The notes under the pieces were generated by a model. The model made no database searches and was not told where the DNA came from. It saw only the letters and a list, made by a program, of their open reading frames with translations. Below are positions 56,590 through 64,000 of a DNA stretch of 64,000 nt, one piece after another; position 1 is the stretch's first letter; each line of letters starts with the position of its first letter. The stretch lies in the NCBI RefSeq assembly GCF_017571495.1, contig NZ_JAGETZ010000001.1, positions 682,001-746,000 of the forward strand, read 5' to 3'. The translations under genes were made by a program, and so were the position numbers. This DNA comes from Hymenobacter negativus. Lineage in GTDB: Bacteria > Bacteroidota > Bacteroidia > Cytophagales > Hymenobacteraceae.

Positions 56590-57591
56590 TTACGCCGCAT
56601 TAAGCGACGCGTATCGTCGTTCGGCAAAGCCGCGCAGGCGCTGGAAGGCACGGTCTACTTCGGCGGCGTCTTCGGTTTGCAGATTGCCGTACACTACTTT
56701 ATCAGTCGCATTCAGGGCTTTGCGCACGTCGCTGTCATTTTCGAAATACGCCACGAGCTCACGGGTTGTGAAAGAGTTCAGGTCACTGTTTTCCAAGCGG
56801 GCGAGGTAGTTTTTCCAGAGCACCACGGCCCGCTCCACATTGGTGGCCGAGCGCGAGAGCTCAAACCGCTCGACGTGGCGGGCAAACTGGGCCAGAAAAT
56901 AGCCGTGGTTTTTGCGCAGCTTGTAGGCCCGGTATCGCCGCGTAAGCCGCCGCCGAAACAGCGCCGCGCTGCCGCCCAACACCGCAAGCAGCGCCAGCAC
57001 CCCGGCTATCCAGTACGGGTAATTGAAAATTGGCTCGACCGGCACCAAGGCCAGGTTCTGGCGCAGGGCAGGCAGTTCCGCAGTGTTTGCCGACAGCGGC
57101 GCTACGGTGCGGCGCAGGCGTACACGGCTGGGCGGCGGCAGAATGCTCAGCGTATCGGGGCCTTGTAGCACGGCTACAGGCAGGGCCAGCGTTTGCACCG
57201 AATCGAGCCGGAACGTGCGCAGGTGGTAGATGGCGCGGTCGAGGCTGACGCCTTGGCGGGTGCGTGTCGGAAAGAAGGTCTTGCCGGCGTACTCAAACGG
57301 GGCAAATTGCGCCAGCGAATCCGGAAACACCACTTCCAGGTCGGGCGCGTGCTCGTAGCGAAGCTCATAGTCCAGCGGCTCGCCGATGAGGACGGTTTGC
57401 TTCAGGAAACGGCCCTGGGGCACTGGGGGTGCAGTTTGGGCACCGGCGTTAGTAGGCAGAAAGCCCAGGATTAACACGGCCATACTGAGCGCAAATGCAG
57501 CAACGCTACCGCAGCAGCAAATCAGCTTATTTGTGCGGTAGAGCTGCTTCAACAAGCGCAGCAGCACAGGCTGGCCATTCTCAATCTTCAT
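56590..57591 (-). CDS. BatD-like membrane protein, 333 aa
   Basis: Two start choices exist: a GTG at 57606 overlapping the DUF58 stop, and the ATG at 57591 used here. The N-terminal helix is SVAAFALSMAVLILGFLPTN. Next come a beta domain on the periplasmic side (IGEPLDYELRYEHAPDLEVV) and a membrane helix at about 185-205 (WIAGVLALLAVLGGSAALF). A basic cytoplasmic helical tail (RRRLTRRYRAYKLRKNHGYF) ends the protein. The arrangement matches the BatD/DUF4381-type partner of DUF58 and VWA proteins, and the operon supports it, but the family match is by topology. Confidence 0.82.
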   Translation of the reverse strand: MKIENGQPVLLRLLKQLYRTNKLICCCGSVAAFALSMAVLILGFLPTNAGAQTAPPVPQGRFLKQTVLIGEPLDYELRYEHAPDLEVVFPDSLAQFAPFEYAGKTFFPTRTRQGVSLDRAIYHLRTFRLDSVQTLALPVAVLQGPDTLSILPPPSRVRLRRTVAPLSANTAELPALRQNLALVPVEPIFNYPYWIAGVLALLAVLGGSAALFRRRLTRRYRAYKLRKNHGYFLAQFARHVERFELSRSATNVERAVVLWKNYLARLENSDLNSFTTRELVAYFENDSDVRKALNATDKVVYGNLQTEDAAEVDRAFQRLRGFAERRYASLNAA

Positions 57592-57598
57592 CCTTGGC

Positions 57599-58501
57599 TT
57601 ACCCACGGCGACCCATCTGACGGCGGTGACGAAACAAATTCACGAGTTGAGGCACGAAGTCCCCTTCCGTGCTCAGGGCCAGGAAGCCGGTGCGGTGGCG
57701 ACGGCAAATGTTTATCAGCTCGGCCTCGCGCCGGTCGGCGGTAGCTTCTACGCTGGCCCGGAAGCCGGCCAACGCCGTGTTTACCCAGCGCACCTGGCCG
57801 GTTTCGGTGTCGCGCAGGGGCACGATGCCGAGGGCCGGAAACTGTCGCTCGCGCGGGGCCAGCAATTGCACCACAATCAGGTCGTGGCGCTGGGCCAGCA
57901 TGGTGAGCTCGCGCTCGTAGTTACCATCGATAAAATCGGACACGAGTACCACCAGACTGCGGCGCTTCAGCAGCCCCAACGCCTGCCGGATGCCCGCTCC
58001 TACTCCCGTGCGGGCCGAAACCGGCACCAGGGAAAACAAGCGATTGATGAGCGCATACGTCGGCCGGGGGCCTTTGGCGGGGGGCAAGTACAGTTCCTTT
58101 TGGTCAGAGAAAGCGAACAGGCCCAACGCCGAGCCCTGCCGGGCAGCCGACAACGCCAGCAGCCCGGCAATGTCGCGGGCCACGTCGAGCTTGCGGCGCT
58201 GGCCATCGCCCACATCCAGCGACCCACTCACGTCGAGCAGCACCAATACCTGCTGTTCCTTTTCCTCTTTGTAGGTTTTTACGAACGTGCCGTGGCCCTT
58301 ACTCGATACAGCCCAGTCGATGGCACGCACCTCATCGCCGTATTGGTAGAGGCGCACATCGTCGAATTCCAGTCCCGTACCTTTAAAAACAGAGTGAAAA
58401 TCACCCTGCAGCTGGGCCTCTACCGCTTTGCGGATGCGGATTTCGAGGTGGCGCAAGCGGCGCACCAGCGCAGTGAGGGCCGGGGGCACGGAGGGATTCA
58501 T
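57599..58501 (-). CDS. DUF58 protein, 300 aa
   Basis: A cytoplasmic DUF58/VWA-like protein of the Bat operon. The typical segments are GDFHSVFKGTGLEFDDVRLY, QYGDEVRAIDWAVSSKGHGT, FVKTYKEEKEQQVLVLLDVS (followed by GSLDVG, a MIDAS-like site) and LVVLVSDFIDGNYE. DUF58 proteins act with a MoxR ATPase that is usually encoded directly upstream. Here the upstream gene is the divergent DUF4296 lipoprotein, so the ATPase must be elsewhere. The BatD-like gene starts within a few bases of its stop. Confidence 0.92.
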   Translation of the reverse strand: MNPSVPPALTALVRRLRHLEIRIRKAVEAQLQGDFHSVFKGTGLEFDDVRLYQYGDEVRAIDWAVSSKGHGTFVKTYKEEKEQQVLVLLDVSGSLDVGDGQRRKLDVARDIAGLLALSAARQGSALGLFAFSDQKELYLPPAKGPRPTYALINRLFSLVPVSARTGVGAGIRQALGLLKRRSLVVLVSDFIDGNYERELTMLAQRHDLIVVQLLAPRERQFPALGIVPLRDTETGQVRWVNTALAGFRASVEATADRREAELINICRRHRTGFLALSTEGDFVPQLVNLFRHRRQMGRRG

Positions 58502-58537
58502 GTGGGCGAAGCTACGGTGCGAACGTAACTTTACGGC

Positions 58538-58966
58538 GTGAAATTATTCCGCTGCCGCCATCTGGGCTTGGCTCTGGCCCCCCTCCTACTTCTGTTGTCT
58601 GCCTGCGACGTTCCTGAGCAGCCGCAGCCCCCGGCCGACCTGCTGCCCAAGGAAAAGCTGATTCCGCTGCTAGCCGACCTGCACGAACTGGAAGCCCGCG
58701 TCGAAAGCAGCCGCCTCGCCCCCGATTCGAGCCGCGCCTTGTTCCTGGCCCAGCAAAAAACCCTGCTGTGGAGGCGTGAAGTATCCGACTCGGCTTTTCA
58801 CCGCAGCTACCGCTACTACGGCATCCACGGCAAGGATTTGCACGACATCTACGGCGCAGTTATCGACACGCTCACAGCCCGCCAGCACCGGCTCGACCCA
58901 GCCGCCGCCGCTAAAGACTCAGCCGCCGCTGCTGCTAAACGGTGGGAGGGCGAAGAAACCAAATAG
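58538..58966 (+). CDS. DUF4296 lipoprotein, 142 aa, GTG start
   Basis: A lipoprotein signal with the cysteine in LLSAC (about residue 23; GLALAPLLLLLSACDV). The DUF4296 body follows: LLPKEKLIPLLADLHELEAR, RREVSDSAFHRSYRYYGIHG and the end DLHDIYGAVIDTLTARQHRL. The domain is confined largely to Bacteroidota and has no known function. The start is GTG, and a TAACTTTA box (58526-58533) ends only four bases before it, so the message should be leaderless or nearly so. Confidence 0.88.
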   Translation: MKLFRCRHLGLALAPLLLLLSACDVPEQPQPPADLLPKEKLIPLLADLHELEARVESSRLAPDSSRALFLAQQKTLLWRREVSDSAFHRSYRYYGIHGKDLHDIYGAVIDTLTARQHRLDPAAAAKDSAAAAAKRWEGEETK

Positions 58967-58975
58967 TTTTTCAGC

Positions 58976-59033
58976 AGCAAGTCAGCAGTGGAAGCCCGGA
59001 CACTGATGTCCGGGCTTCCACTGCTGACTTGCT
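58976..59033. repeat. Perfect 27-bp stem with 4-base loop
   Basis: 58976-59002 and 59007-59033 are fully complementary (AGCAAGTCAGCAGTGGAAGC onward) around a CTGA loop. It lies nine bases after the DUF4296 stop and 10 bases before the CsaA stop, in a convergent gap. It is probably a two-way terminator, though without T runs. Confidence 0.92.
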
Positions 59034-59043
59034 ACATAAGCTC

Positions 59044-59397
59044 CTAAATAAGCCGGCTGCCGTTGGGAACGGGACCAGCTACGGCCGCCAGCACAATGTG
59101 ACCATCGGCATCAGCCAAGCCGGTTACCAGTACTTCGGAGCGGAATTTTCCGATTTGCTTGGGTGGGAAGTTGACTACTGCCAGTACTTGCCGGCCGACC
59201 AAGCCCTCCGGCGTGTAATGGTGCGTGATTTGAGCGCTGGATTTTTTCAGCCCGATTTCCGGCCCGAAGTCAATCAGTAGCTGGTAAGCCGGCCGACGCG
59301 CTTCCGGAAAAGGACGCGCTTCTACAATGGTGCCCATGCGCAGGTCCACGCGCTCAAACTCGGTCCAGGTGAGGGTGTTTGGGGTATCAGGATTCAT
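59044..59397 (-). CDS. CsaA-type tRNA-binding-domain protein, 117 aa
   Basis: A small OB-fold protein of the CsaA family, homologous to the tRNA-binding domains of Trbp111 and MetRS. Bacillus CsaA shows chaperone and export-related activity. Motifs are FERVDLRMGTIVEARPFPEA, RRPAYQLLIDFGPEIGLKKS, SAQITHHYTPEGLVGRQVLA and VVNFPPKQIGKFRSEVLVTG. The length is normal. Confidence 0.94.
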   Translation of the reverse strand: MNPDTPNTLTWTEFERVDLRMGTIVEARPFPEARRPAYQLLIDFGPEIGLKKSSAQITHHYTPEGLVGRQVLAVVNFPPKQIGKFRSEVLVTGLADADGHIVLAAVAGPVPNGSRLI

Positions 59398-59425
59398 GGA
59401 AGCAGTTTTGTTACAACCTCTGGCC

Positions 59426-60085
59426 CTACTCTACCGCAAAGGCTTTGAGCAGTTCCAGCCGGGAGGCTATCTGCTTTTCCCAGAAGGCCTGGCGCACAGC
59501 GTTCAAGCCGTGGTTAGTATCCTGGTCGTAGCGGTTTTGCTCCCGGTCCCACTCGTTGTACACACCTTTGGTGAGGTTGTTGAAAGCGGGCTGCAGCTTC
59601 ATACAGTCGGCTTTGGTGGCAAACACGGCCAGTTTCTGGCGCATCACGCGGGCGTAGAGTTCGGTGATGTCGAAGTGCGTTTGCTCGTGGCGCACTAACA
59701 CTTCGGTCGCCTTCTGAGGGTTGCGAAACCACGAGGTATTGGGGTCGAAGGTAGCCGTAACCGTTCCGGTGAAAACGTAGTCTTTACAGGCAGCATTGGC
59801 CTTGAGGTCGGTGGAGGTGGTAGCAGCCAGCGGGTCGCCGGGCCGGGGGCGGCCCAGGTAGTCGGCCACGGTGAGACGGCGCGTAGCCGACCAGGAAATG
59901 GGCGACGCAGGCGCGGGCTTAGCGGCGGGCGTTTGGGTGGGCGCCGGCTTCGTGGCGGGCGCCTGCGCGGGAGTAGCCGGGCGGGGGCTGGCACCAGGGC
60001 CTTGCAGCAACGCAGCCAACAACCCCAGCGAAGTCAAAAAAGAAAGCATAAATCCAGAAAAAAAGGCGGAAAAGAACAAGACCAT
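59426..60085 (-). CDS. Exported or anchored protein, DUF922-like putative zinc protease, 219 aa
   Basis: The ATG at 60085 is preferred over an upstream TTG at 60106. A hydrophobic N-terminus (VLFFSAFFSGFMLSFLTSLG) and a Pro/Ala linker lead to a domain with ISWSATRRLTVADYLGRP, YVFTGTVTATFDPNTSWF and VRHEQTHFDITELYARVMRQ. The HExxHxD-like motif HEQTHFD followed by a helix is the mark of DUF922 family proteins, thought to be zinc-dependent. Assignment is by motif. The C-terminal part (TKGVYNEWDREQNRYDQDTN, then HG) also fits. Confidence 0.78.
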   Translation of the reverse strand: MVLFFSAFFSGFMLSFLTSLGLLAALLQGPGASPRPATPAQAPATKPAPTQTPAAKPAPASPISWSATRRLTVADYLGRPRPGDPLAATTSTDLKANAACKDYVFTGTVTATFDPNTSWFRNPQKATEVLVRHEQTHFDITELYARVMRQKLAVFATKADCMKLQPAFNNLTKGVYNEWDREQNRYDQDTNHGLNAVRQAFWEKQIASRLELLKAFAVE

Positions 60086-60172
60086 GGCCTGCGCGGGACG
60101 CAACAACGCGCACCCGGCAAAGATTGCGCCCCGGCTGCAATAGTAACCGCCTCCATGAAAGGAATATCTGCT

Positions 60173-61540
60173 TTAATGCACCTCGACGGGTAGCGGATGA
60201 GCAGCCGCAAACTCCGGCGACGTCTCGCGTCGAAACCGCACAAGCAGCACGCCAGCCACAATGCTCAGCCCTACCAGCAGCCCCGACCATACTCCCGGCG
60301 CCCCCAAGTGCAGCCCGAAACCCAAGAAATATCCCAGCGGCAGCGCCACCGCCCAATAGGCCAGCAGCGCTACCACGGACGGCACTTTCACGTCTTCGAG
60401 CCCGCGCAAGGCGCCCAGGCCCATCACCTGCAAGCCGTCTGAAACTTGAAACAGAGCTGCGATGAGCAGCAGCGTGGCCGCCTGGGCCACCACGGCTGGG
60501 TCGTGGCTATAGAGCAGCGGCGCCACGTGCCGCGTGGCAATAAACAGTATGGCCATGGTACCCATAAAACCAAATCCCAGTAAATAGGCCGCAAAACCAG
60601 CCTGCCGGGCCGCCGCCAAATTGCCGCCGCCCAGCAGCTTGCCCACCCGAATGGTGGCCGCCGCTGAAATTCCGCTAGCCGCCATGTAGGTTATTGAAGC
60701 CAGGTTGATGGCCACCTGATGCGCGGCTAGCGGCACGGCGCCCAGCCAGCCAATCATGATGGCGGCGGTAGCAAAAGCGCCTACTTCGAAAGCCATCTGC
60801 ACACCGATGGGAGCCCCGACATTCAACAGCCGGCCCAAGGTGGCAGCATCGGGCAACCAAGTGTGCACGGCGGCGCGGTAGGTGTGCAGGCGCGGTGCCA
60901 GCAGCACGTAGGCGGCCATGAGGGCCGCCATCAGAATACGGGCAATGAGCGTGGCCCAGGCCGAACCCATCAGGCCCATGGCGGGGGCACCCCAATGGCC
61001 GAAAACCAGTGCGTAGCAGAGCGCAGCATTCACCACATTGGCCAGCACCGAGAGCCACATGGCCTGCCGCGTGAGGCCCAGTCCTTCGGCAAATTCGCGG
61101 AAGCCCTGAAACACCATGAGTGGCAGAAACGACCAGCTAATTACCCGCACCCACGGCGCAGCCATGGCCTCCACGGCGGGCGGCTGGCCGAGGAAATGCA
61201 TGAGGGGCGGCACGCACTGACCAATGCCCGCCAGCGCCAACCCCGCCAACATGCTCAACCAGACCGATGACACCAGCAGCCGGGACAGGGCTGGCTGGTC
61301 GCGGCGGCCATCGGCGGCGGCCACCAGGGGCACGCTGCCCATGCTCAGGCCGATGCCCAGAATCATGATGACGTTGGTGCTGTTTACGCCCAGGCTCACG
61401 GCGGCCAGCGGCACAGTGCCCGTGCGCCCCACCAGCACCGAATCGACGAAACTCACCATGATGTGCCCTAGCTGCGAGAGCACCACCGGATAGGCAAGCA
61501 GCAAGGTAGGCCGCAGGTGTGGGCGAATATATTGTAGCAT
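60173..61540 (-). CDS. MATE-family efflux transporter, 455 aa
   Basis: A 12-helix multidrug or metabolite antiporter of the NorM type, driven by Na+ or H+. It starts HLRPTLLLAYPVVLSQLGHI. Family features are VDSVLVGRTGTVPLAAVSLG in the first half and, in the second, GAPIGVQMAFEVGAFATAAI and AAHQVAINLASITYMAASGI. The internal two-fold repeat is visible. The length is normal. The substrate is unknown. It stands alone, next to the aminotransferase on the same strand with a gap of about 100 bases. Confidence 0.93.
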   Translation of the reverse strand: MLQYIRPHLRPTLLLAYPVVLSQLGHIMVSFVDSVLVGRTGTVPLAAVSLGVNSTNVIMILGIGLSMGSVPLVAAADGRRDQPALSRLLVSSVWLSMLAGLALAGIGQCVPPLMHFLGQPPAVEAMAAPWVRVISWSFLPLMVFQGFREFAEGLGLTRQAMWLSVLANVVNAALCYALVFGHWGAPAMGLMGSAWATLIARILMAALMAAYVLLAPRLHTYRAAVHTWLPDAATLGRLLNVGAPIGVQMAFEVGAFATAAIMIGWLGAVPLAAHQVAINLASITYMAASGISAAATIRVGKLLGGGNLAAARQAGFAAYLLGFGFMGTMAILFIATRHVAPLLYSHDPAVVAQAATLLLIAALFQVSDGLQVMGLGALRGLEDVKVPSVVALLAYWAVALPLGYFLGFGLHLGAPGVWSGLLVGLSIVAGVLLVRFRRETSPEFAAAHPLPVEVH

Positions 61541-61636
61541 TATCTCACGTAAAAATAGGCCGGCAAAGATACGGCTTGCCTTATCGCCTGCTGAACCCGG
61601 CTTGCAGGCGTTGCTGTGTACCGGCAGAGCCTAACA

Positions 61637-62796
61637 CTAAGCAGCTACGGTGGCAATGGCGACCAGCGCCTGCTGCAAGGCAGCTTCGTCCACGGCGTAG
61701 GACAGCCGGACAAAACCCGGGGCGCCGCAGCTGGCACCGTCCACAACCTCCACCCCGGCTTCGGCCAGCCGGCGCACCAAGGTAGCAGAGCCCTCCGCCG
61801 CCGGCAGGCCTGGGGTAAGAAAGCGGGTGAAATCGGCAAAAACGTAGTAAGTGCCTTCGGGGGCCACCACGGCCGGAGCCCCGGGCAGGGCAGCCAAAGC
61901 AGCTAGCAATTGCTGCCGGGTGGGGCCAAGCTGCGCGCACAGCGCCGCACCAATAGCATCGGCGTGCTCGGTGGCAGCCAGCGCGGCCAACTGGCTGAGC
62001 ACGGGCACCGCCGCCCCGGTGCTGAATTGTCGGGCCGCTACGGCCCGGGCCAACACTACGGGGGCAACCAGGCAGCCCACTCCCCAGCCAGTCAGAGCCA
62101 ATGATTTAGAGAAGCCACTTATCACCACATGCTGCTCGTGCGAGCCGGGCATGGCCAGCAGCGTCGTTACTGGAGCATCTCCAAAGCAAATGCCTTCATA
62201 AATCTCGTCGCTGAGTATCCACAGGTTGGGGAATTCGGCGGTGACACTTAGCAGCGCGGCCCACTCCTCTCGGGCATAGACACGACCCGTGGGGTTATTG
62301 GGGTTGCTGAGGATGAGCAGCCGTGTAGCCGGCGTGAGGGCCTGGAGTAGCGTTTCGGGTGTAAGAGCGTAGTTGTCGGCTGCCGCCAGGGGGAACGTGC
62401 GCAGCTCACCGCCGGCCCGTCGCACCAAGTCAAAGAAACCAAACCAGTTGGGGGTGGGCATCAACACCTCATCGCCAGAGCACAGCAGTTCGCTGAGCAC
62501 TGCAAACAGGCCGGACTTAGCGCCGCCCGTAATGATTACCTGCTCAGCAGTAACAGCAACTGCACCGCGTTGCTGGTAGCGTTGGGCCATGGCCTCGCGC
62601 AGGGCCGGCAAGCCCGCAGCCGGGCTCACAACCAGCGGAACGCCTTGGGCCTGGGCATCACGCAATACTGCTTTAGCGGCTTCCAGCGCCACTTCAGGCG
62701 CTGCAAAATTTCCATATCCGGAAGCGAGACTGACCACTTGGGAGAATATATGAGTTATGAAGTACGAATGACTTCAGCTGGTGCTGTATCTGTCAT
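61637..62796 (-). pseudogene. Class I aminotransferase with a frameshift near its start
   Basis: From 62737 (GTG) to 61637 a good PLP aminotransferase is encoded: SLASGYGNF, IITGGAKSGLF, LSNPNNPTGRVY, ILSDEIYEG and the lysine box SGFSKSLALTGWG. The first 25 to 30 family residues are missing from this frame. They appear in another frame: ATG at 62794-62796 gives MTDTAPAEVIRTS and then a stop. Adding one T at about 62761 would join this to FITHIFSQVVSLASG. So either the gene lost one base or the sequence has an error. The upstream ATG overlaps the end of a palindromic repeat. The intact reading would be about 386 aa. It may still be expressed from the GTG as a shortened protein. Confidence 0.7.
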
Positions 62797-62893
62797 CCTG
62801 AGCAGCGCGAAGGACCTTCTTACGTCGCAACTGGTTGCATTGGATTAACTGGACAAGCGGGGTAAGGCCTTTCGCTACGCTTCAGAATGACAG
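62789..62893. repeat. Imperfect inverted repeat (TGTCATCCTGAGCAGCGCGAAGG type)
   Basis: TCTGTCATCCTGAGCAGCGC and AAGGACCTT on the left pair, with mismatches, with AAGGCCTTTCGCTACGCTTC and AGAATGACAG on the right. It fills most of the gap between egtD and the aminotransferase and contributes the probable original start codon of the latter. Confidence 0.82.
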
Positions 62894-62915
62894 TCTAGAA
62901 TAATGGTACGAGTGC

Positions 62916-63869
62916 TTATACAGCCAGCACCACATCGGCAAAGTCGCCGGCCGCGTCTGTGAACGAGGCCACCACGCGCAAGCCAGCCTCTGTGGCCAGG
63001 GCTTCAATCTGAGGCATGGTGAATTTATAGGAATTCTCGGTATGAATCACCTCCCAAGCCGCGAAATCGAAGGTTTCCTCCAACGTCGCAACGCGCACTT
63101 TTTGCGCACGGGTGCTCACCAAAAAGGAGCGCACAGCCCCGTTCAGGGGGCTATAGTCGGTGTAGTGCTGCCAATAGGCGAGGTCAAAATCGGCGCCTAG
63201 CTCCCGGTTGAGACGGGTGAGCAGGTTGAGGTTGAAAGCAGCAGTCACGCCCTGCGCATCGTCGTAGGCGGCGCGAATGCGGCGCGGGTCCTTCTGCAAA
63301 TCGAAGCCAACGAGCAGGCGGTCGGCCGGAGCCAAGGGCGCGGCCAGCTGCCGTAGGAAATCGAGCCGCTCAGCCGGGCCGAAGTTGCCAATATTGGAGC
63401 CCAAAAACAGCACGGCCTTGCTGCCGGGCCAGGTACGCAGTTGGTCGAGGGCCGTGGCATAATCCTCCACCACGGGCTCCACACGTAGTGCTGGCAGTTC
63501 CTGCTGCAACGCAGCCACCAACCCCGTCATGGCACCCGCCGAAATATCAACCGGTGCGTAGGTAAACCCCGGACCAGCCGCCAGTAATTCGCGCAGCAGC
63601 AGCTTGGTTTTGGCGCCATCGCCGGCGCCCAGCTCCACCAGTGCAAACTCGCCGCCATCGGCGGGGCTCAAAGCAGCCACAATGGCCGCCCCGTGCTCCC
63701 GAAAAATAGCAAACTCCGTGCGGGTAGGATAATACTCCGGCAAATCCATGATTTGCTGAAACAGACGGCTACCAATGTCATCGTAGAAATACATCGACGA
63801 CAACGTTTTAGGCATGCGCCGCAGGCCTTTAGCCACATGCTGCGCCAACTCAGTTAAAACATTCAACAT
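62916..63869 (-). CDS. egtD: L-histidine N-alpha-methyltransferase EgtD-like, 317 aa
   Basis: EgtD trimethylates histidine to hercynine with SAM, the first step to ergothioneine. Family marks are SSMYFYDDIGSRLFQQIMDL, PEYYPTRTEFAIFREHG, LVELGAGDGAKTKLLLREL (SAM motif I), FTYAPVDISAGAM, VLFLGSNIGNFGPAE and the C-terminal block FAAWEVIHTENSYKFTMPQI. The length is normal (about 320). The partner EgtB would lie beyond the window edge if it is adjacent; only 131 bases upstream are visible and they hold no gene. Confidence 0.92.
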   Translation of the reverse strand: MLNVLTELAQHVAKGLRRMPKTLSSMYFYDDIGSRLFQQIMDLPEYYPTRTEFAIFREHGAAIVAALSPADGGEFALVELGAGDGAKTKLLLRELLAAGPGFTYAPVDISAGAMTGLVAALQQELPALRVEPVVEDYATALDQLRTWPGSKAVLFLGSNIGNFGPAERLDFLRQLAAPLAPADRLLVGFDLQKDPRRIRAAYDDAQGVTAAFNLNLLTRLNRELGADFDLAYWQHYTDYSPLNGAVRSFLVSTRAQKVRVATLEETFDFAAWEVIHTENSYKFTMPQIEALATEAGLRVVASFTDAAGDFADVVLAV

Positions 63870-64000
63870 GTAGTTAGGTAACGTTTAGCATTCCGCTGCA
63901 CAGCATGCATACAACTGGAAGCTTTGGTGGAAATTTTGGCAGCTGGCAATGAATGACAGGACATCATAATGAGCAACGCGTTGCTAGCTGTTCACTGACT
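63870..64000. other. Upstream region of egtD, no gene seen
   Basis: No open frame, repeat or clear promoter consensus was recognised in the last 131 bases. Confidence 0.4.

Overview
The window looks like a chromosomal segment of a GC-rich member of the Bacteroidota, most like Hymenobacter or a close Cytophagales relative. The evidence is indirect but consistent. There is a type IX secretion sorting domain (40930-42177), a DUF4296 lipoprotein, DUF6799 domains, BatA-type aerotolerance genes, a ClpS, and candidate promoters of the Bacteroidota type (TAnnTTTG at -7, in one case with a TTG near -33). No rRNA, CRISPR array, intact insertion sequence or prophage was seen. One tRNA, tRNA-Leu(CAG), lies at 21832-21913.

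Layout. 1-4.6 kb: the end of hemE, small proteins, a sugar acetyltransferase, a lower-GC islet and the heptose-phosphate kinase rfaE1. 4.6-9.5 kb (minus strand): an aminotransferase, a glycosyltransferase chimera, recR and clpS. 9.6-22.8 kb: lipoproteins, a MarR-YceI pair, DUF6799 proteins, a dipeptide epimerase, a dicarboxylate symporter, a GAF protein, a PAP2 phosphatase, the tRNA and a methyltransferase. 23-25.2 kb: an M61 aminopeptidase. 25.4-32.0 kb: a six-gene envelope cluster. 32.2-44.0 kb: an MBL hydrolase, an SSS symporter, a TonB-like protein, an ABC exporter, hppD, a T9SS cargo protein and a phosphohexomutase. 44.0-44.6 kb: an AT-rich islet between long inverted repeats. 44.5-64 kb (mostly minus strand): two outer-membrane-type proteins, a UbiB kinase, a phasin-like protein, an esterase, an acyltransferase, a YggS-family protein, a DUF58-BatD-like-BatA operon, CsaA, a MATE pump, a frameshifted aminotransferase and egtD.

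The best candidate for an undescribed system is 25393-32021. It holds a soluble coiled-coil protein, a membrane-anchored PspA-like protein, a NitT/TauT-type binding protein fused to an OmpA peptidoglycan-binding domain, its permease and ATPase, and a membrane-anchored Ppx/GppA-fold protein. The binding-protein fusion and the Ppx-like protein carry near-identical N-terminal anchors, which argues that they work together at the inner membrane. A paralogue of the Ppx-like protein, with a signal peptide and a DUF6799 domain, is at 14232-15458.

The second theme is intergenic palindromes. At least a dozen large inverted repeats of several sequence families sit at gene borders. Some intrude on genes: they touch or supply the start region of rfaE1, of a DUF952 gene and of an aminotransferase, and the stop codon of recR.
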